Below, in pieces: positions 34,801 through 46,905 of a DNA stretch of 64,000 bases. The notes under the pieces were generated by a model, which did not search any database, had not been told where the DNA came from, and saw only the letters and a list, made by a program, of their open reading frames with translations. The stretch lies in NCBI RefSeq assembly GCF_000213175.1, contig NW_009799100.1, positions 5,015,293-5,079,292 of the forward strand, written 5' to 3'. Within the stretch, counting starts at the first letter, position 1; each line of letters starts with the position of its first letter. A program made the position numbers and the translations under genes. The stretch comes from Neurospora tetrasperma FGSC 2508. Its lineage: Eukaryota; Ascomycota; Sordariomycetes; Sordariales; Sordariaceae.

Positions 34801-37800
34801 TCTTGAGATTAAAAGACCGGGGACTCTTGACTTCTCTCCGCATCCATGTGTCCCATCGTCGTTGTCTCAAACCCCTGCGCTACCCATCTTGTTTGTGCTT
34901 GAGCTTAAGAAGGTGTAGTTATCCCTCCTGACCATTTCGTCCTGCATCTTTTGGTTTTCCCTTTACTCTACGAGCTTTTTGGTGTTCTGAAAGCCCTAGC
35001 CTGGCGATACACACATTCTGCCTGTACGACTCACCGCTGTGCTGGACGTACTTCCGAACGAACTCCCGCACTCCCTTCGCTGCTCTTGTTGCCACCTCTG
35101 TACGATCCTCTTCAAGCCACCGCACCCGGGGTCCCCATCGAGGGCACCAGAAAGCCACCTACTTGCGATCCTGCACTCCCCTCGACCAGATTATACGGCA
35201 TCATTGTCTTGTTCATTAGGCGAAGACACGCTGCGGACAGCCTAGAATTTTGGTCGCTATCGTCGCTCGGAAACACACGGTCGAGGAAAATTTCCAAACA
35301 AGTTTGCCACAGCTACGGCACCACCGAGCGAATTTCCAGAGCGACTTCTTTTTCCGATCTCCACATCCTCCGCAACAACATCGGGCAAGCCTCTCATCTA
35401 CAGCGCCGCATTTTTTTGCGAGCCATAGCCCGGCAGTTATTCGACGCACCCATCTCGCAAAGATACCAGACCGGAGTCTGAGGGACAAAAAAACAAGTTT
35501 CAAACAAGGTGAGCTGAGAATGATGAGAATCACAGATAATGAGTTTCCGCAGCCTGTTTCTCTTCTTTTTCTTCCCCGTTCTCTCTCTATCGGCCGGAGC
35601 CCTGTTTGGAAGGACCGATAAACCCAGGGTTGTGGTTCCCGGCTGCAGCGACCACTCTTCCTGCACGTATTATCATTTTGAGCAATCGGAGCGGACATTG
35701 GTCACGTAGGACAAGCACTGATCCCGACCAGGCGCACACACTTCTTCTCTGACTTGCATGTTAGTGCATCACCCCTTTTAAAACGCTGTCCGTGATGGTC
35801 GGGCTCAAAGACCTCGCTGCGATACCGGCAGGAACTTGGGACATCGAGCCAGCTATGAGGAGCTAGGGGTAAAGGTTGAAATAAAAAGAAAAATCCTCCC
35901 CGATAAGAAAAAAGAGAAAAAAAAAAAAGAACAGCAGCTCCCTCCAACGACATCAATTCTTCATGAGCGAAAGAGAGCCTCAAGCCTGGATCTCGTAGCT
36001 CCGGCTACAGATTCAGATCACGTTTCGGGCCATCTGGTCCATTCGTCGCTTACTGTGCCAGCGGGCTTGTCCTCTCGCTCCTTGCCCACGTTCTTGCCCG
36101 TACCCTCCATCCTGATATATCTGCCTATACACGCTCATACCAAAGCTCCCTTTGTGGAGGAGCTCAGCGGCTTGATCAGTATGCTAACGGGACCCTTTTT
36201 TTTTCTATGCTTAGGTTATAGCGACGCAAGCACCAACCGCTGTTTTCTCGTCGCGATACAGTGTAGATTGACCGCTTGGCATGACAGGGGCGCATATCAA
36301 GGTCAGTCAACCAATCAAACCCTCGACCAAGTTTTAGCAAGCGACATCGGAAAGAAATACACTCTGAGCTGTTGAGTCGAGAGGCAAGAGGATGAAGAAA
36401 ACAACAGAGGAAGGAGAAGGTGAAGAGGGAGAGGATGAGGATGAGGACAGGTGATGGAATTGAGGCATGGCCTTTGGATTCCCTTCTACCCCAATACTCG
36501 CCACCTGCTCTCTTTTCCTGTTACGGCTCGCCTGGAAGGTCTAACCCCAATCGGGGCGTGAGATCGCCTCCTTTTCCACCACCTTTGGGGCAGCACTGGC
36601 ACTGTAGCGGAAGATATTCACTGACTAACTCCCCGGAGACGGACTTTGTATAGGGAACGCACCTACTAGCGAACTTTTCTCACTCACGAGCCTCGTATGA
36701 ATCCGCCGCTTTCAAAGGTAAACACTCATTCCATCTAATTCACGTTGCTTTTCCCTTAAAATTCCTGGTACAACATGGTTTTGATCTGCGTTGCCCGCCT
36801 ATCCCATCCGACCCTTGATTCTTGCGGCCACTGCGGCCGTATGCAGCACCCTGGACCTAGGCCTGGACCCTTTGGCGATCGAACCAGCCGACAGCTATCT
36901 ATACAGCATGCGAAATCTTTCTCGGCTGTACCGGGGCCAGGTTGGATGACATCAATATAAGCGCAATCAAGACAAATAGGCCGGGTTTTCAACGACAAAT
37001 ACGCGGCTCCTCATCGGTGAAAACCTACGGGGCCTTCCATTGCCGTAGCTAGCGGCGGCGCAGACGAAATAAATGAGTTATGTTCAATTCTAGAGGTTAG
37101 TGAAAGGCAGTTCCGTTGTGATGATCCTATCCCCCACCCCCTCCTGCACAATTTTCACGTTTTTCGGTCTTTCCCGGCTGTGTCTTGATTCTTTTCTTGA
37201 CAAGACTTGCACATCGACTCCATATTCGGTCGCCAGTGCGCTCCATTCCGCTTTTCTAGCTTGTTTTAGTCCGGCCCACCAGGTTGGTCTTGCGGCCTCT
37301 CGCTGGCTGACGGATGCCCTGGCTCACAGTCTGTGAGTTTTCCCGACGTCTCCAGTTTCTATCTTGGGCAAGCGCTCTCGGGCAAACGTTGGAAGATCTG
37401 TACTGGACACGCCCTCAGAGCATCAGTCGAAAGGAACAAGTTGATGCAGCTCTCGGCGCGTTTTGTACGACGGCAGGGTTCCATCCCGATCGTTTGTGGG
37501 GCAACCCTACAAAACGAATCCCGTGTTGCTCTTGTTCCGACTGGTCTGGCCGGGCTACAGACGGCCAACTGCAAGCTCACTGTTTAGGACTCGATGTACC
37601 TCTGCATGGCAGGCGGTATCTGCTTGTACCACCATGTGTGTACTTGTAGTCTCATCAAAACCATCCTCTCTGCCTGTCAGCCTACCTCTTGTTCATGGCT
37701 CCCCTGTTGCCGTTGCGCGGCTGGGGGCATCGTCTGGTACACTGTACCTAAGCTTTGCTTAGGTTAACAAGCACTAGCATGTCAGGACAGGACAAGACGG

Positions 37801-38424
37801 AATGAGAGTGGATGAGGTATGCAACAATAGTGCAGCTCAGCGAGCAAACATCATGTTGCCTCCCTCCCACTTTAGACCAGAAGATTTGTTTCCCTACTCT
37901 ATCCCGTCCTCGAAATTCCTCGAATTTGTACATGTTTCCTCCCATTGGCACGTCTCGCTCCCGTTATGTTATCTCCCTTCCAGCCCCTTTGTTTCGTGAA
38001 CGATACCTATCACCGATGCGACTTGTTTAGGTAGCATTATAGCGTGGTGATTGTGGTGTTTATTCGCTAACATTTACTCTTGCGGCTTCTTCTAGGCTCT
38101 CCTAGCAATTCCGATGGCTCTTGGTAGCCCAGCCATCGTTATGGTCCAGGAACGGCATTATCACTTGGCTCAATGCTCCTCTAGTCGTCTGGCACTGCAT
38201 CCATATACGCTTACATAGCTGATGGGTACATCCTCACGAGCTTCTTCAAGCCGTGCCACAGCCGCCTTGTCATGTTGCACCCCGCACGACCGATTAGGAC
38301 CGTTCAGTGAACACTCTACCTTGCCTGAAAACGGCACACGACTAATCTATCTTTTGGCTTTTCATTAAAATCACGCCTTGCTTGCTTGCCTCATCTTGCT
38401 GTTGCTCGCTGTCAGACGGAAGAC
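25064..38424. other. 13-kb gene desert upstream of the NDT80-family gene
   Basis: No coding region I can support on either strand. The longest open frames (222 codons at 33403-34071 plus, 182 codons at 29467-30015 minus, 176 codons at 34951-35481 plus) have no domain or family pattern. I see no retroelement or transposase signature and no strongly AT-rich RIP block. It contains an A run at 25843-25871, a CAG run near 33080-33106, and many TACC/GGTA clusters. Part of it may be promoter and 5' UTR of the regulator that starts near 38.4 kb; undetected multi-exon genes remain possible. Confidence 0.4.
25843..25871 (+). repeat. poly(A) tract, 29 nt
   Basis: Uninterrupted A run in the gene desert, with no adjoining retroelement sequence recognised. 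Confidence 0.8.
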
Positions 38425-41400
38425 ATGGGACAAGTGAGGAATGGAAGCATATGACATGCCCAGGAATCAGATGAAACTAAAAGGGGCAGTTCGCAAAAGA
38501 AATCTGACTGACGCTGTATTTTTAGCAGGACTTTGGGCCGTCTGCCGAGCTTGACTACGGTCTCGACATCCCCCCAACCACAGCCGACATGCGGTAAGTA
38601 ACTACACTACACTACAAGCTTTCTTACGTGTCGATTCATTGGCTCTGTGCTATCGTTCTCTGCTTCCCCTTCCTTTCTGCACCCTGGTGAGTGGAGGATG
38701 AAATCGCATCTCAGTGTCAGTATTCACACTGGCACTGTCCGTTTCTTCTGCATCACACGGTGGTAGTATGACAGTGAGTGATCTGTCAAGGTAACTCCGA
38801 CCGGTTCGTCTCCGTACCTTACCTTTACCTCGCACCAAAGTATCTTTTTCACGAACTGTACAAGGGCAGCGGAGTGGTTAAACATACCCGGCATGGTATG
38901 TAGTTGTCCTGCATCCTACCCGGCCTCTTTCCTTTTTTCCATCATTCTTCAGCACCAGTGGACAGAGTTAGCTACCCTTGCCCGCCTCTTACCCTTGCCA
39001 ATTTTCACCGAAAGGCACGGTAAATTCGAAGCTCCCGCAACCCGTATCCATGCGAATGGAGCGGAGGAACGGACACTAAGCTCCTGTCAGCGTTAAAAGC
39101 CATATCGCGGTCCGCTCTCCGCACACACTTTCCCATTTCTTAGTCTTTTCTCCCCGCCTGCCCCGATCTCCCCGTCACAAAGGCCGTTACCATCAACGGC
39201 TATCTCATATCACACGAGCTACCGGTTTTGAGTTACCCTACCTCAACCTCACAACAGGACCGCCGGCTGCTACCGTTACCCGGTTTCCACTTTCTACTCA
39301 TCTTTCTCAATCTCCTCCGCCCCCTTTGGCTTCTTCCCGTTCACCACTGGCGAGGTAGCTTGCGGCAGCACCGAAAGAAAAAGAAAAGAGCAATACCTCT
39401 ACCTTCCCGCCACCCTTGCCATCCATCACTCGTCAACAATTACACCTTCGATCAAAAGAACCGTTGTCGTTAGGGGTAGGGGAGACGAGGCATAGGATCA
39501 AACCTGAGAAAAACATGGGTATTTGCTTTCGGCGCTAGCTCTGCCTCATCGCAGTTCACAGCCTATCAGCAAGTTAGAGTACCCAGATTACCGCTCTCGC
39601 CATTGTTGTCGCTCTCATTCGATCCACATCCACTTGCGCAAGTTGCCCTGCCGCAAGGCGCTGTGTTCGCGCTTCCGATTCTGTCGGCATCGCTAGCTGT
39701 GCAACGCCAAGTGTTGGCAGTACAACCAGAGAGTTGTGGGAGCTACCGTAGCCCCGTCCTACAGGCGCACTTGTGTCTCGCATGGGAAACCTGAACGCTG
39801 CATCAAAGTACACAGCGTTCAGGTTGCGAGAAGCTGCGAGCAGTGGCAGCCAGATAAGCTTGGTGCGCGAAGACTGAATGCCAGCCAGTCAGCCAGCCAG
39901 TCCGAGCAAGAAAAGCGGCGTGGAGCACCTTGCCAGGCAAGCAGGAGGTCTGTACCATCGAGGTGCACGACAGGCAGACACCTCAAGTCCGGGGGTGGTT
40001 GGCTTCTCGGCAATCTAGCCAAAGCAGGACGTTCTACAGTCAAGGTACCTGTTGCTAACCCATCCGATCTTCTCACTCAAACAGCTATACAGACAATACC
40101 GCGTCGCTGTCGACGATAGAGGCGCCGCCTCAGCCTTCCTTCATAAGCCTGAACCCCCTACCGATCCCTCCGCCAACCGGCTACACTGACGGAGGTGCCC
40201 ACGGCTATTTTCCTACCGCTCCCACTGTTTATTCCACTAGCCTGGACGTCAGGCCTCGACTGGGCTCCAAGTATGTGTCACGTCTCCCCTCCTCTTTGAG
40301 CCTCCACACCAAATATTTTCCCCTAAGCACCACCTCCGTTCATCGTGCCATGGAACACCATCCCTTTCCCGAGGCTTACACGCCAACTAGTAGCACCTCT
40401 GCCTCGGGCATGGCACATGCCCCTCGATCCAACGCATTGCCGCACCCAGGCTCCCAGCTCAGCATTCGAGACAGCTACGCAACTACGACGCCAACCTTCA
40501 GAAGGCAAGACCATCACATTCCACGCTCCCCATCCTTCGGCGGCATAACCTCGAGACGGCATCCACTATCGCCCACTCCTAGTCCGGCAACCTACAACAC
40601 ACACAGGATGGACGGCACATATGGGTCAAAGACCCAACCCAACATACCCCCCCTTACCAGCATCGTCGAGTGCGGTGTCCTTTCATATGGAGGCCCTCAA
40701 GCAACACCCATCAAGGTGGAGATTAGCGGCATTATCGACAAGGGATTCTTCCTTGCCGAGGAGCAGTGGACTTGCTACAGGCGCAACTACTTTTCCTGTG
40801 TTTGCTCCTTCTCTTTAACCCCCAACCTTCCCACCACGGAAATCCAATTCGTTCAGACTGGATCCCCACAGCCTTATACAGTCTATGGCTTTGCCATGTC
40901 CATCTCTGCAGCTGTAGCCGACAGCGATAACCAAACAATCGAGTTGGTTCAGCATACGCCAAAGCGAGACAAGGGGCCGGTTGCTAAGCCCGAGAAGGTC
41001 CGGTTACTACCAAAGCCGGCTCAGCAAACCCACCATCCACTAAGCGGATTATATAGCAACCCCGACGGAAGTCTCTCGTCGTCCAGAGCATACGACCACC
41101 AGCCATACGGGCAACAACAAAGCCCTCTCCCCACTGAACATACGTTTGAGCGTATACAGTTCAAGCAGGCCACGGCGAACAACGGCAAGAGGAGGGCTGC
41201 TCAGCAATACTACCACCTCATCGTCGAGCTATGGGCTGATGTTGGAAGCCAGGGAGGGGCAGAAAATTACATCAAGGTAGCCTACAGAAAGTCAGCCAAG
41301 ATGATTGTCCGCGGGCGGTCTCCAGGTCACTATCAGAATGAGAGGAGAGGAAGCACTAGCAGCGGGCCAGGGGGCTCCGGCGCCGGTAGCATCGGCGGCG

Positions 41401-41876
41401 GTTATTCTTCAGTCCTCGGACCTGGCGGCGACTATCACCCTGGCACGATGCTCCCTGGCGGCTTCACGCAATTCGGTGATCCGAGAGGTGGCTATGGAGC
41501 ACGGCATCACCATGAGCTGACCATGGAACCCATGATGTCCCATGACGAAGCCAAGTCGATGACGGACCACAAGGGATACCAATATTTCCCTGCAACGATC
41601 TACGAGAGTGAGCACGCGGACCCAAGACATCAACAGGTGGAACTGTTCTCCCACAGCCGCACGGAGGCAGAGAGCAACACGGTTCCCTCCATGTCCAGCG
41701 GCTATGATCCGACAAAAGTCAAGCCCGAGGGGGAGAACGGCCTTCCCAGTATGTTTTATCCACCAGTTAGCTCTTACTACTCGCAGCAACGCTGCGGAAG
41801 ATTTGAGGGCAAAAACAGCTCTAGTGGGTATTACCCTACCAGCATTCCGCCATCTTCAACAATGAATATGACATAG
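38425..41876 (+). CDS. vib-1: NDT80/PhoG-domain transcription factor, VIB-1/XprG type
   Basis: DNA-binding regulator of the NDT80 family, 603 residues in my model. Exons are 38425-38433, 38526-38593, 40085-40270 and 40328-41876; all phases agree. The NDT80 domain covers about residues 200-425. Landmarks are PIKVEISGIIDKGFFLAEEQ, WTCYRRNYFSCVCSFSL, FERIQFKQATANNGKRRAAQ, YYHLIVELWADVG and IKVAYRKSAKMIVRGRSPGH. The N-terminal part is Pro/Ser/Tyr-rich and the C-terminal part Gly/Ser/Tyr-rich, as in activators. VIB-1/XprG proteins control extracellular proteases, heterokaryon incompatibility and plant-wall-degrading enzymes. The domain is secure. Choosing VIB-1 over its NDT80 paralogues (for example FSD-1) rests on overall feel, and the first two exons are inferred from splice sites. 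The 1,491-nt second intron is unusually long for a fungus. Confidence 0.75.
39788..39825. other. 13-bp perfect hairpin inside the long intron
   Basis: AACCTGAACGCTG (39788-39800) and CAGCGTTCAGGTT (39813-39825) are exact reverse complements separated by 12 nt. Position is within the second intron of the NDT80-family gene model. Confidence 0.7.
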
Positions 41877-44800
41877 ACTCCTGGAAAGGAGTGGCATTTG
41901 CGGTCCGGACGGAACCGTTGTATCATGATCCAGGAGCATTGTGATGTCGTCTAAGAAGAGATGTTAAAAAAGAAGACCATGAATAAGGGAAAAAGGCATT
42001 TATATTGTCTTGAGCTGATTGATGTTCACTCACTCAAGCAAGACGATGTCAGTCACCACTTGTGGAAACGAGAAGATATGGGATGACGAACGTATGTGGG
42101 CGCACACGTGGAGATGGCTACAGACGATACTAATGATGATGGACATTTTCATTGCTTTCATTGCGCTGATTTTTGTCGCGGATTTCAATGGTAACACACA
42201 TCGGACAGGCAGGAGCTTGGGTCGGGTCAAGGATAAGACAGTTCAGTAACCTAAAGGGATCAGGGATACAGGACAAATCGGCGAAGGAACACATATCATT
42301 CTTCCCCTGTTATTGTTGTTTGTTTGCAGTTTCTTTTTTCTTCTCTTCTTCTTCACCATTCTTGTCCGTCGCCAAATTTATGGAGCGAACACTTTCCACC
42401 AAGAACTTTCTTGCTGGCCATGTCTTTTCTCTCATTTCGTTTCTTACTGTGTTTATCTTCTTTTTCCCTTTCCTTGTAGGGATATTAAAATGGGTGTCGG
42501 TCTAAAGGCGGAAAATGGGAAAAACATGGAAGGCGAAGACAAAGGGCACGGATCAAGGGTCAGTACTGGTTCATTGGCATATGAAATATCGCATGGCATT
42601 TGCAAAGGATACCCGGTTTTTTTTTTTTTTTTTTTTTTCTTTCTTTCTTCTTTTTGCTTTCTTTGTTTTTACTACATTTAGTCTTCCATTACTTGGCTTT
42701 ATTACTACCGTACTTCTTTTTTTGTTTGCCAAAGAAAAGCAAGAAAAAACAAAAACAAGTCACTATGTTTTCCATGTCCAGTAGTACCTCTACCTACCTA
42801 CACATTGACAAAGACTTGGAGCGCCGTTGTCACGTTCGCGCTTCGTTTTTTTCTCCAGAGCTGAGTACAGAGAAAACGAAGGGGGAGATGATGAAGATCC
42901 ATGGAAGACGAAAAGCCGGACAGATTGCGGAAAATCACTGGGGGGTCCAAGGGGGCTAAACAGGTTTGGGGAACTGGGAAAAATTGAGACGGGGTCACAG
43001 CCTTTTCGGTGTTGGTCGGTCCTCGGGCGGAAAAGAAAAAAAGAAGAAAAAAGAGTAAGGCAGAGAGAGTCCTTCAGAGCTCGATAGGCGCACTTTTAAA
43101 GCTTCCTTGTTTTTTTTTTCCCATCCCAGCATCATTTCTGGCTACAGTATCTCTTGTGCTCGACTCAGTCTCAGATGGATCGCAGGGATGGAAAATAGGC
43201 AGGCTGTCTGCTGGCGATCCGCCCGTCCGTCGGGTGTATGTTTGCGGCACGTTTCAAGGCCGGAGGCTGTGAAGACGGGTTGATTGATATATGCCTTGCG
43301 TTGATCACATAGTTTTTGTTTGGGGTTGGTTCAGTCAAGTAGGTAACCCCCAAGCCACGATTCCCTACCGACCGGCTGGTTGACCGGTTGGTAATGTTTT
43401 GCCTTGTTGCTTTTTGCATTGTGTATGTATACCTACCTACCATTGAGTCCATCGCGACTGAAGGAGAATGGGATGGAACAAGGCTGGGACTACACACCCC
43501 TCGTCCCTACGTAGTTTAGGTGCAGTATCAAGGTGGTTATTCTAGCAAGCAGGATTTGGGATTTTCCGGGCAGTTAACCCAATCGATGGCCTTTTTGCCT
43601 TTCTGATTCGCTGGGCTGGAAGTTATCCTCTTTCGCATTGCCTTTGGGTTCTTATGTCTAACCAGTTTTCTGCTGAAACTGCGCGTTGAGACAGCGAGTG
43701 ATCCTAGAATACCTAACTTAAGCTCGGAACGAACAAATCGAGTGTGAAGCCTTCAAGTTTTTGTCGCGAGTGAGAGGTAATCAACGCCACTCAGCAGCCA
43801 CTGCAGCCAAAAGATGGAAGTCAGTCGTTCGTACATCTCACTCGATAACCGCACGCGGCAGCCACTTATGTACTGTGCTGTAGAGATAAGTGCGACCCGT
43901 CCGCCTCTGTAGCGAGAGAACCAAAAAAAGAAGAAAAAAGAAAAAAAATGATAAAAAAAGAAACTGCTGCTGGGCTCTCCTGTGAGTTGAGTGAGTGAGG
44001 CCTCTAAGGCACCAATTTACACTGCACTGCACAGCAGAGAAAGGGTAGTGAAGAAGGGCAACGATCGTGCAGTGTGGTGATGTAAAGAACCACCGTCCCT
44101 CTCACATATACTACCAATTGATCACCCAACACTCCTTCCCTGGTATCCATAGCACCACGAGGTACCTCTGTTAGTGATCCCAAACTACAGTGGTATGGTA
44201 GAATCGATCGCTCTACTACCCCTTTTAACAAATTGTTAGTGATGGAACTTCCACTTGTTTGGCATGCTTGTGAGGCCTAGTCTTCGTGGTCCCCCGCTCT
44301 TGACGGCTTCATGACGGCTGCCTAGGTCGAGACGGACTCTTGCTCTCCAAACCTGTTGTTCTAGTTTTCACTGTAGTTCAAGTGTAGGCTATTCTACAGT
44401 GTTCCTGTCGTTGTCATTTATCTCCTTCCGTTACCGCCCCCGGCCGTCTTTAGCTAAGTAAGTACCTAGGTACTGGTTGTGAATGACGCGGCGGCGTTCT
44501 GGTCTGCCGCCCTCCTGAACTTCTGGCTTCTGACTTGACTTCCGACTTCCGACTTCCGACCACTACGCTTTTTTTTTCTTTTCTTTTTTTTCTTCCCACA
44601 GTGCCTAACGACTTGCAAACCAGACTCTGTGCTTCTTCCTCAGCTGCCTTAGCGTGTGATCTAGTATCTAGAACTTACTAGATATGCACACTACACTACT
44701 GAACAGGCATGATGTTCGACAGATATTTAATACCCTCTTTGCTCGGCAGCTGGGCTTACTCGTCAGTCACGTATCGTAACTACACTATGTACCACAACCA

Positions 44801-45074
44801 ACGTCCAAATCCCCGGGGAAAAAAAAATTTAAAAAAAAATTTAGAATAAAAATAAAACAAGTCGAGTCGTTAGTTGGTTGTGTGGTGGCGGGGTTTGGCT
44901 GTCCAGTTTGTGACTCCTTTTCCACATATCTACGCTGTACCTACCTACCGTCTGGCGGCGTCCCGTCTGGCGGCGTCAGAGTACGTAGGTAGAGGTAGTG
45001 GTGATGTGGTAGCACAAAGGATGACATTCAGCAACGAGACAAGGGGGAGTGAATTTTGAGAAGAAGCGCCGTTC

Positions 45075-45099
45075 CCGCCGCCGCCGCCGCCGCCGCCGC
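45075..45099 (+). repeat. (CCG)8 microsatellite
   Basis: Eight perfect CCG units in non-coding DNA. Confidence 0.8.
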
Positions 45100-45673
45100 T
45101 AGAGATTCCTGGAACCGTAGCAACGTAATTGTTTAGAATATAACTAAGAATCCAACCACTGTGTAGTGTAGGTGGTTGTTGTCAACCACTGGGCCAATGA
45201 TGTTGCTGGGCGAAGTCAAGAAAAAGCCAGAAAGTTCCTCCCCGGCGGAGCATCATTGAACTCACTCGTCAAGTACCTAGACACCATTGCCCGCCAGAGG
45301 GAATCACATTCACTAGGTAGAGAGCTACCAGAGATCAACAATGACCAGCGAGGATGGAACAAAGATAAGCATATAATAAACACCGACCCGAGCTTACTCA
45401 TATGCGAGCCGTTCCGGCTGGACACTCCAGTCTGACTGCTGAACTGGTGGCAAGATGACAGAGTGACTACTCTCTCCAGGAGTTACGGTCTGAACCAAGT
45501 ACACACGGCGTTCAAAAGGACTGGAAGGAGGTAAGAACCGTATGTACCAACCAAGTAAATTACAAACCCGTGCTTACATCCACTCACTCATTCACTCACA
45601 TCCTTTTCCCTCTTTCTCTCTTTCTCTCTCCCAAGGAAACTCCCCAAACCACCGCGCCGCGCCGCGGAACAAG

Positions 45674-45702
45674 CCGTACCGTACCGTACCGTGCCGTGCC
45701 GT
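45674..45702 (+). repeat. (CCGTA/CCGTG)n pentanucleotide repeat
   Basis: Three CCGTA units followed by two CCGTG units and a partial CCGT. Confidence 0.8.
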
Positions 45703-46026
45703 CCTTCGCCCATTGTTTCTTCTTCTTCTTCTTCTTTTTTCTTGTCCTTGGGCTTATAGAATGGTATGATCAATCTTGCCATACATGAGAGTGAAATACG
45801 ACATAAGGGAGGGAGTTGGGCTGAGAGGCAGGAGAACAAAAAAAAAGGGGGGGGCGGTATGACACAGATAGCCGACATCGAATTTTCTATAAGGTCACTA
45901 TTGTAAGGGCGGGAACTGAAGCTTCTGGGGGAATGGAATGGTGCCAACGCCAACGCTTGAGGCCCGACGGCTTGGGCCAATTGTGGACTGATTACGGGGG
46001 GGATTCAGCGTTTGCCGTCGTGGGGG

Positions 46027-46905
46027 NNNNNNNNNNNNNNNNNNNNNNNNNNNNNNNNNNNNNNNNNNNNNNNNNNNNNNNNNNNNNNNNNNNNNNNNNN
46101 NNNNNNNNNNNNNNNNNNNNNNNNNNNNNNNNNNNNNNNNNNNNNNNNNNNNNNNNNNNNNNNNNNNNNNNNNNNNNNNNNNNNNNNNNNNNNNNNNNNN
46201 NNNNNNNNNNNNNNNNNNNNNNNNNNNNNNNNNNNNNNNNNNNNNNNNNNNNNNNNNNNNNNNNNNNNNNNNNNNNNNNNNNNNNNNNNNNNNNNNNNNN
46301 NNNNNNNNNNNNNNNNNNNNNNNNNNNNNNNNNNNNNNNNNNNNNNNNNNNNNNNNNNNNNNNNNNNNNNNNNNNNNNNNNNNNNNNNNNNNNNNNNNNN
46401 NNNNNNNNNNNNNNNNNNNNNNNNNNNNNNNNNNNNNNNNNNNNNNNNNNNNNNNNNNNNNNNNNNNNNNNNNNNNNNNNNNNNNNNNNNNNNNNNNNNN
46501 NNNNNNNNNNNNNNNNNNNNNNNNNNNNNNNNNNNNNNNNNNNNNNNNNNNNNNNNNNNNNNNNNNNNNNNNNNNNNNNNNNNNNNNNNNNNNNNNNNNN
46601 NNNNNNNNNNNNNNNNNNNNNNNNNNNNNNNNNNNNNNNNNNNNNNNNNNNNNNNNNNNNNNNNNNNNNNNNNNNNNNNNNNNNNNNNNNNNNNNNNNNN
46701 NNNNNNNNNNNNNNNNNNNNNNNNNNNNNNNNNNNNNNNNNNNNNNNNNNNNNNNNNNNNNNNNNNNNNNNNNNNNNNNNNNNNNNNNNNNNNNNNNNNN
46801 NNNNNNNNNNNNNNNNNNNNNNNNNNNNNNNNNNNNNNNNNNNNNNNNNNNNNNNNNNNNNNNNNNNNNNNNNNNNNNNNNNNNNNNNNNNNNNNNNNNN
46901 NNNNN
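46027..46905. other. assembly gap (879 N) next to G-runs
   Basis: Unresolved bases, left edge GGGGG (46022-46026). G8 and G6 runs lie 50-70 bp beyond the right edge. Frames crossing it are artefacts. Confidence 0.98.

Larger units (their letters stand above)
41877..46026. other. intergenic, low-complexity region
   Basis: About 4.1 kb of C/T- and A-rich low-complexity sequence without a supported gene. It includes the T run near 42618-42639, A-rich DNA at 44820-44860, a CCG array and a CCGTA array. The 87-codon frame at 45172-45435 plus has no recognisable feature. Confidence 0.45.
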
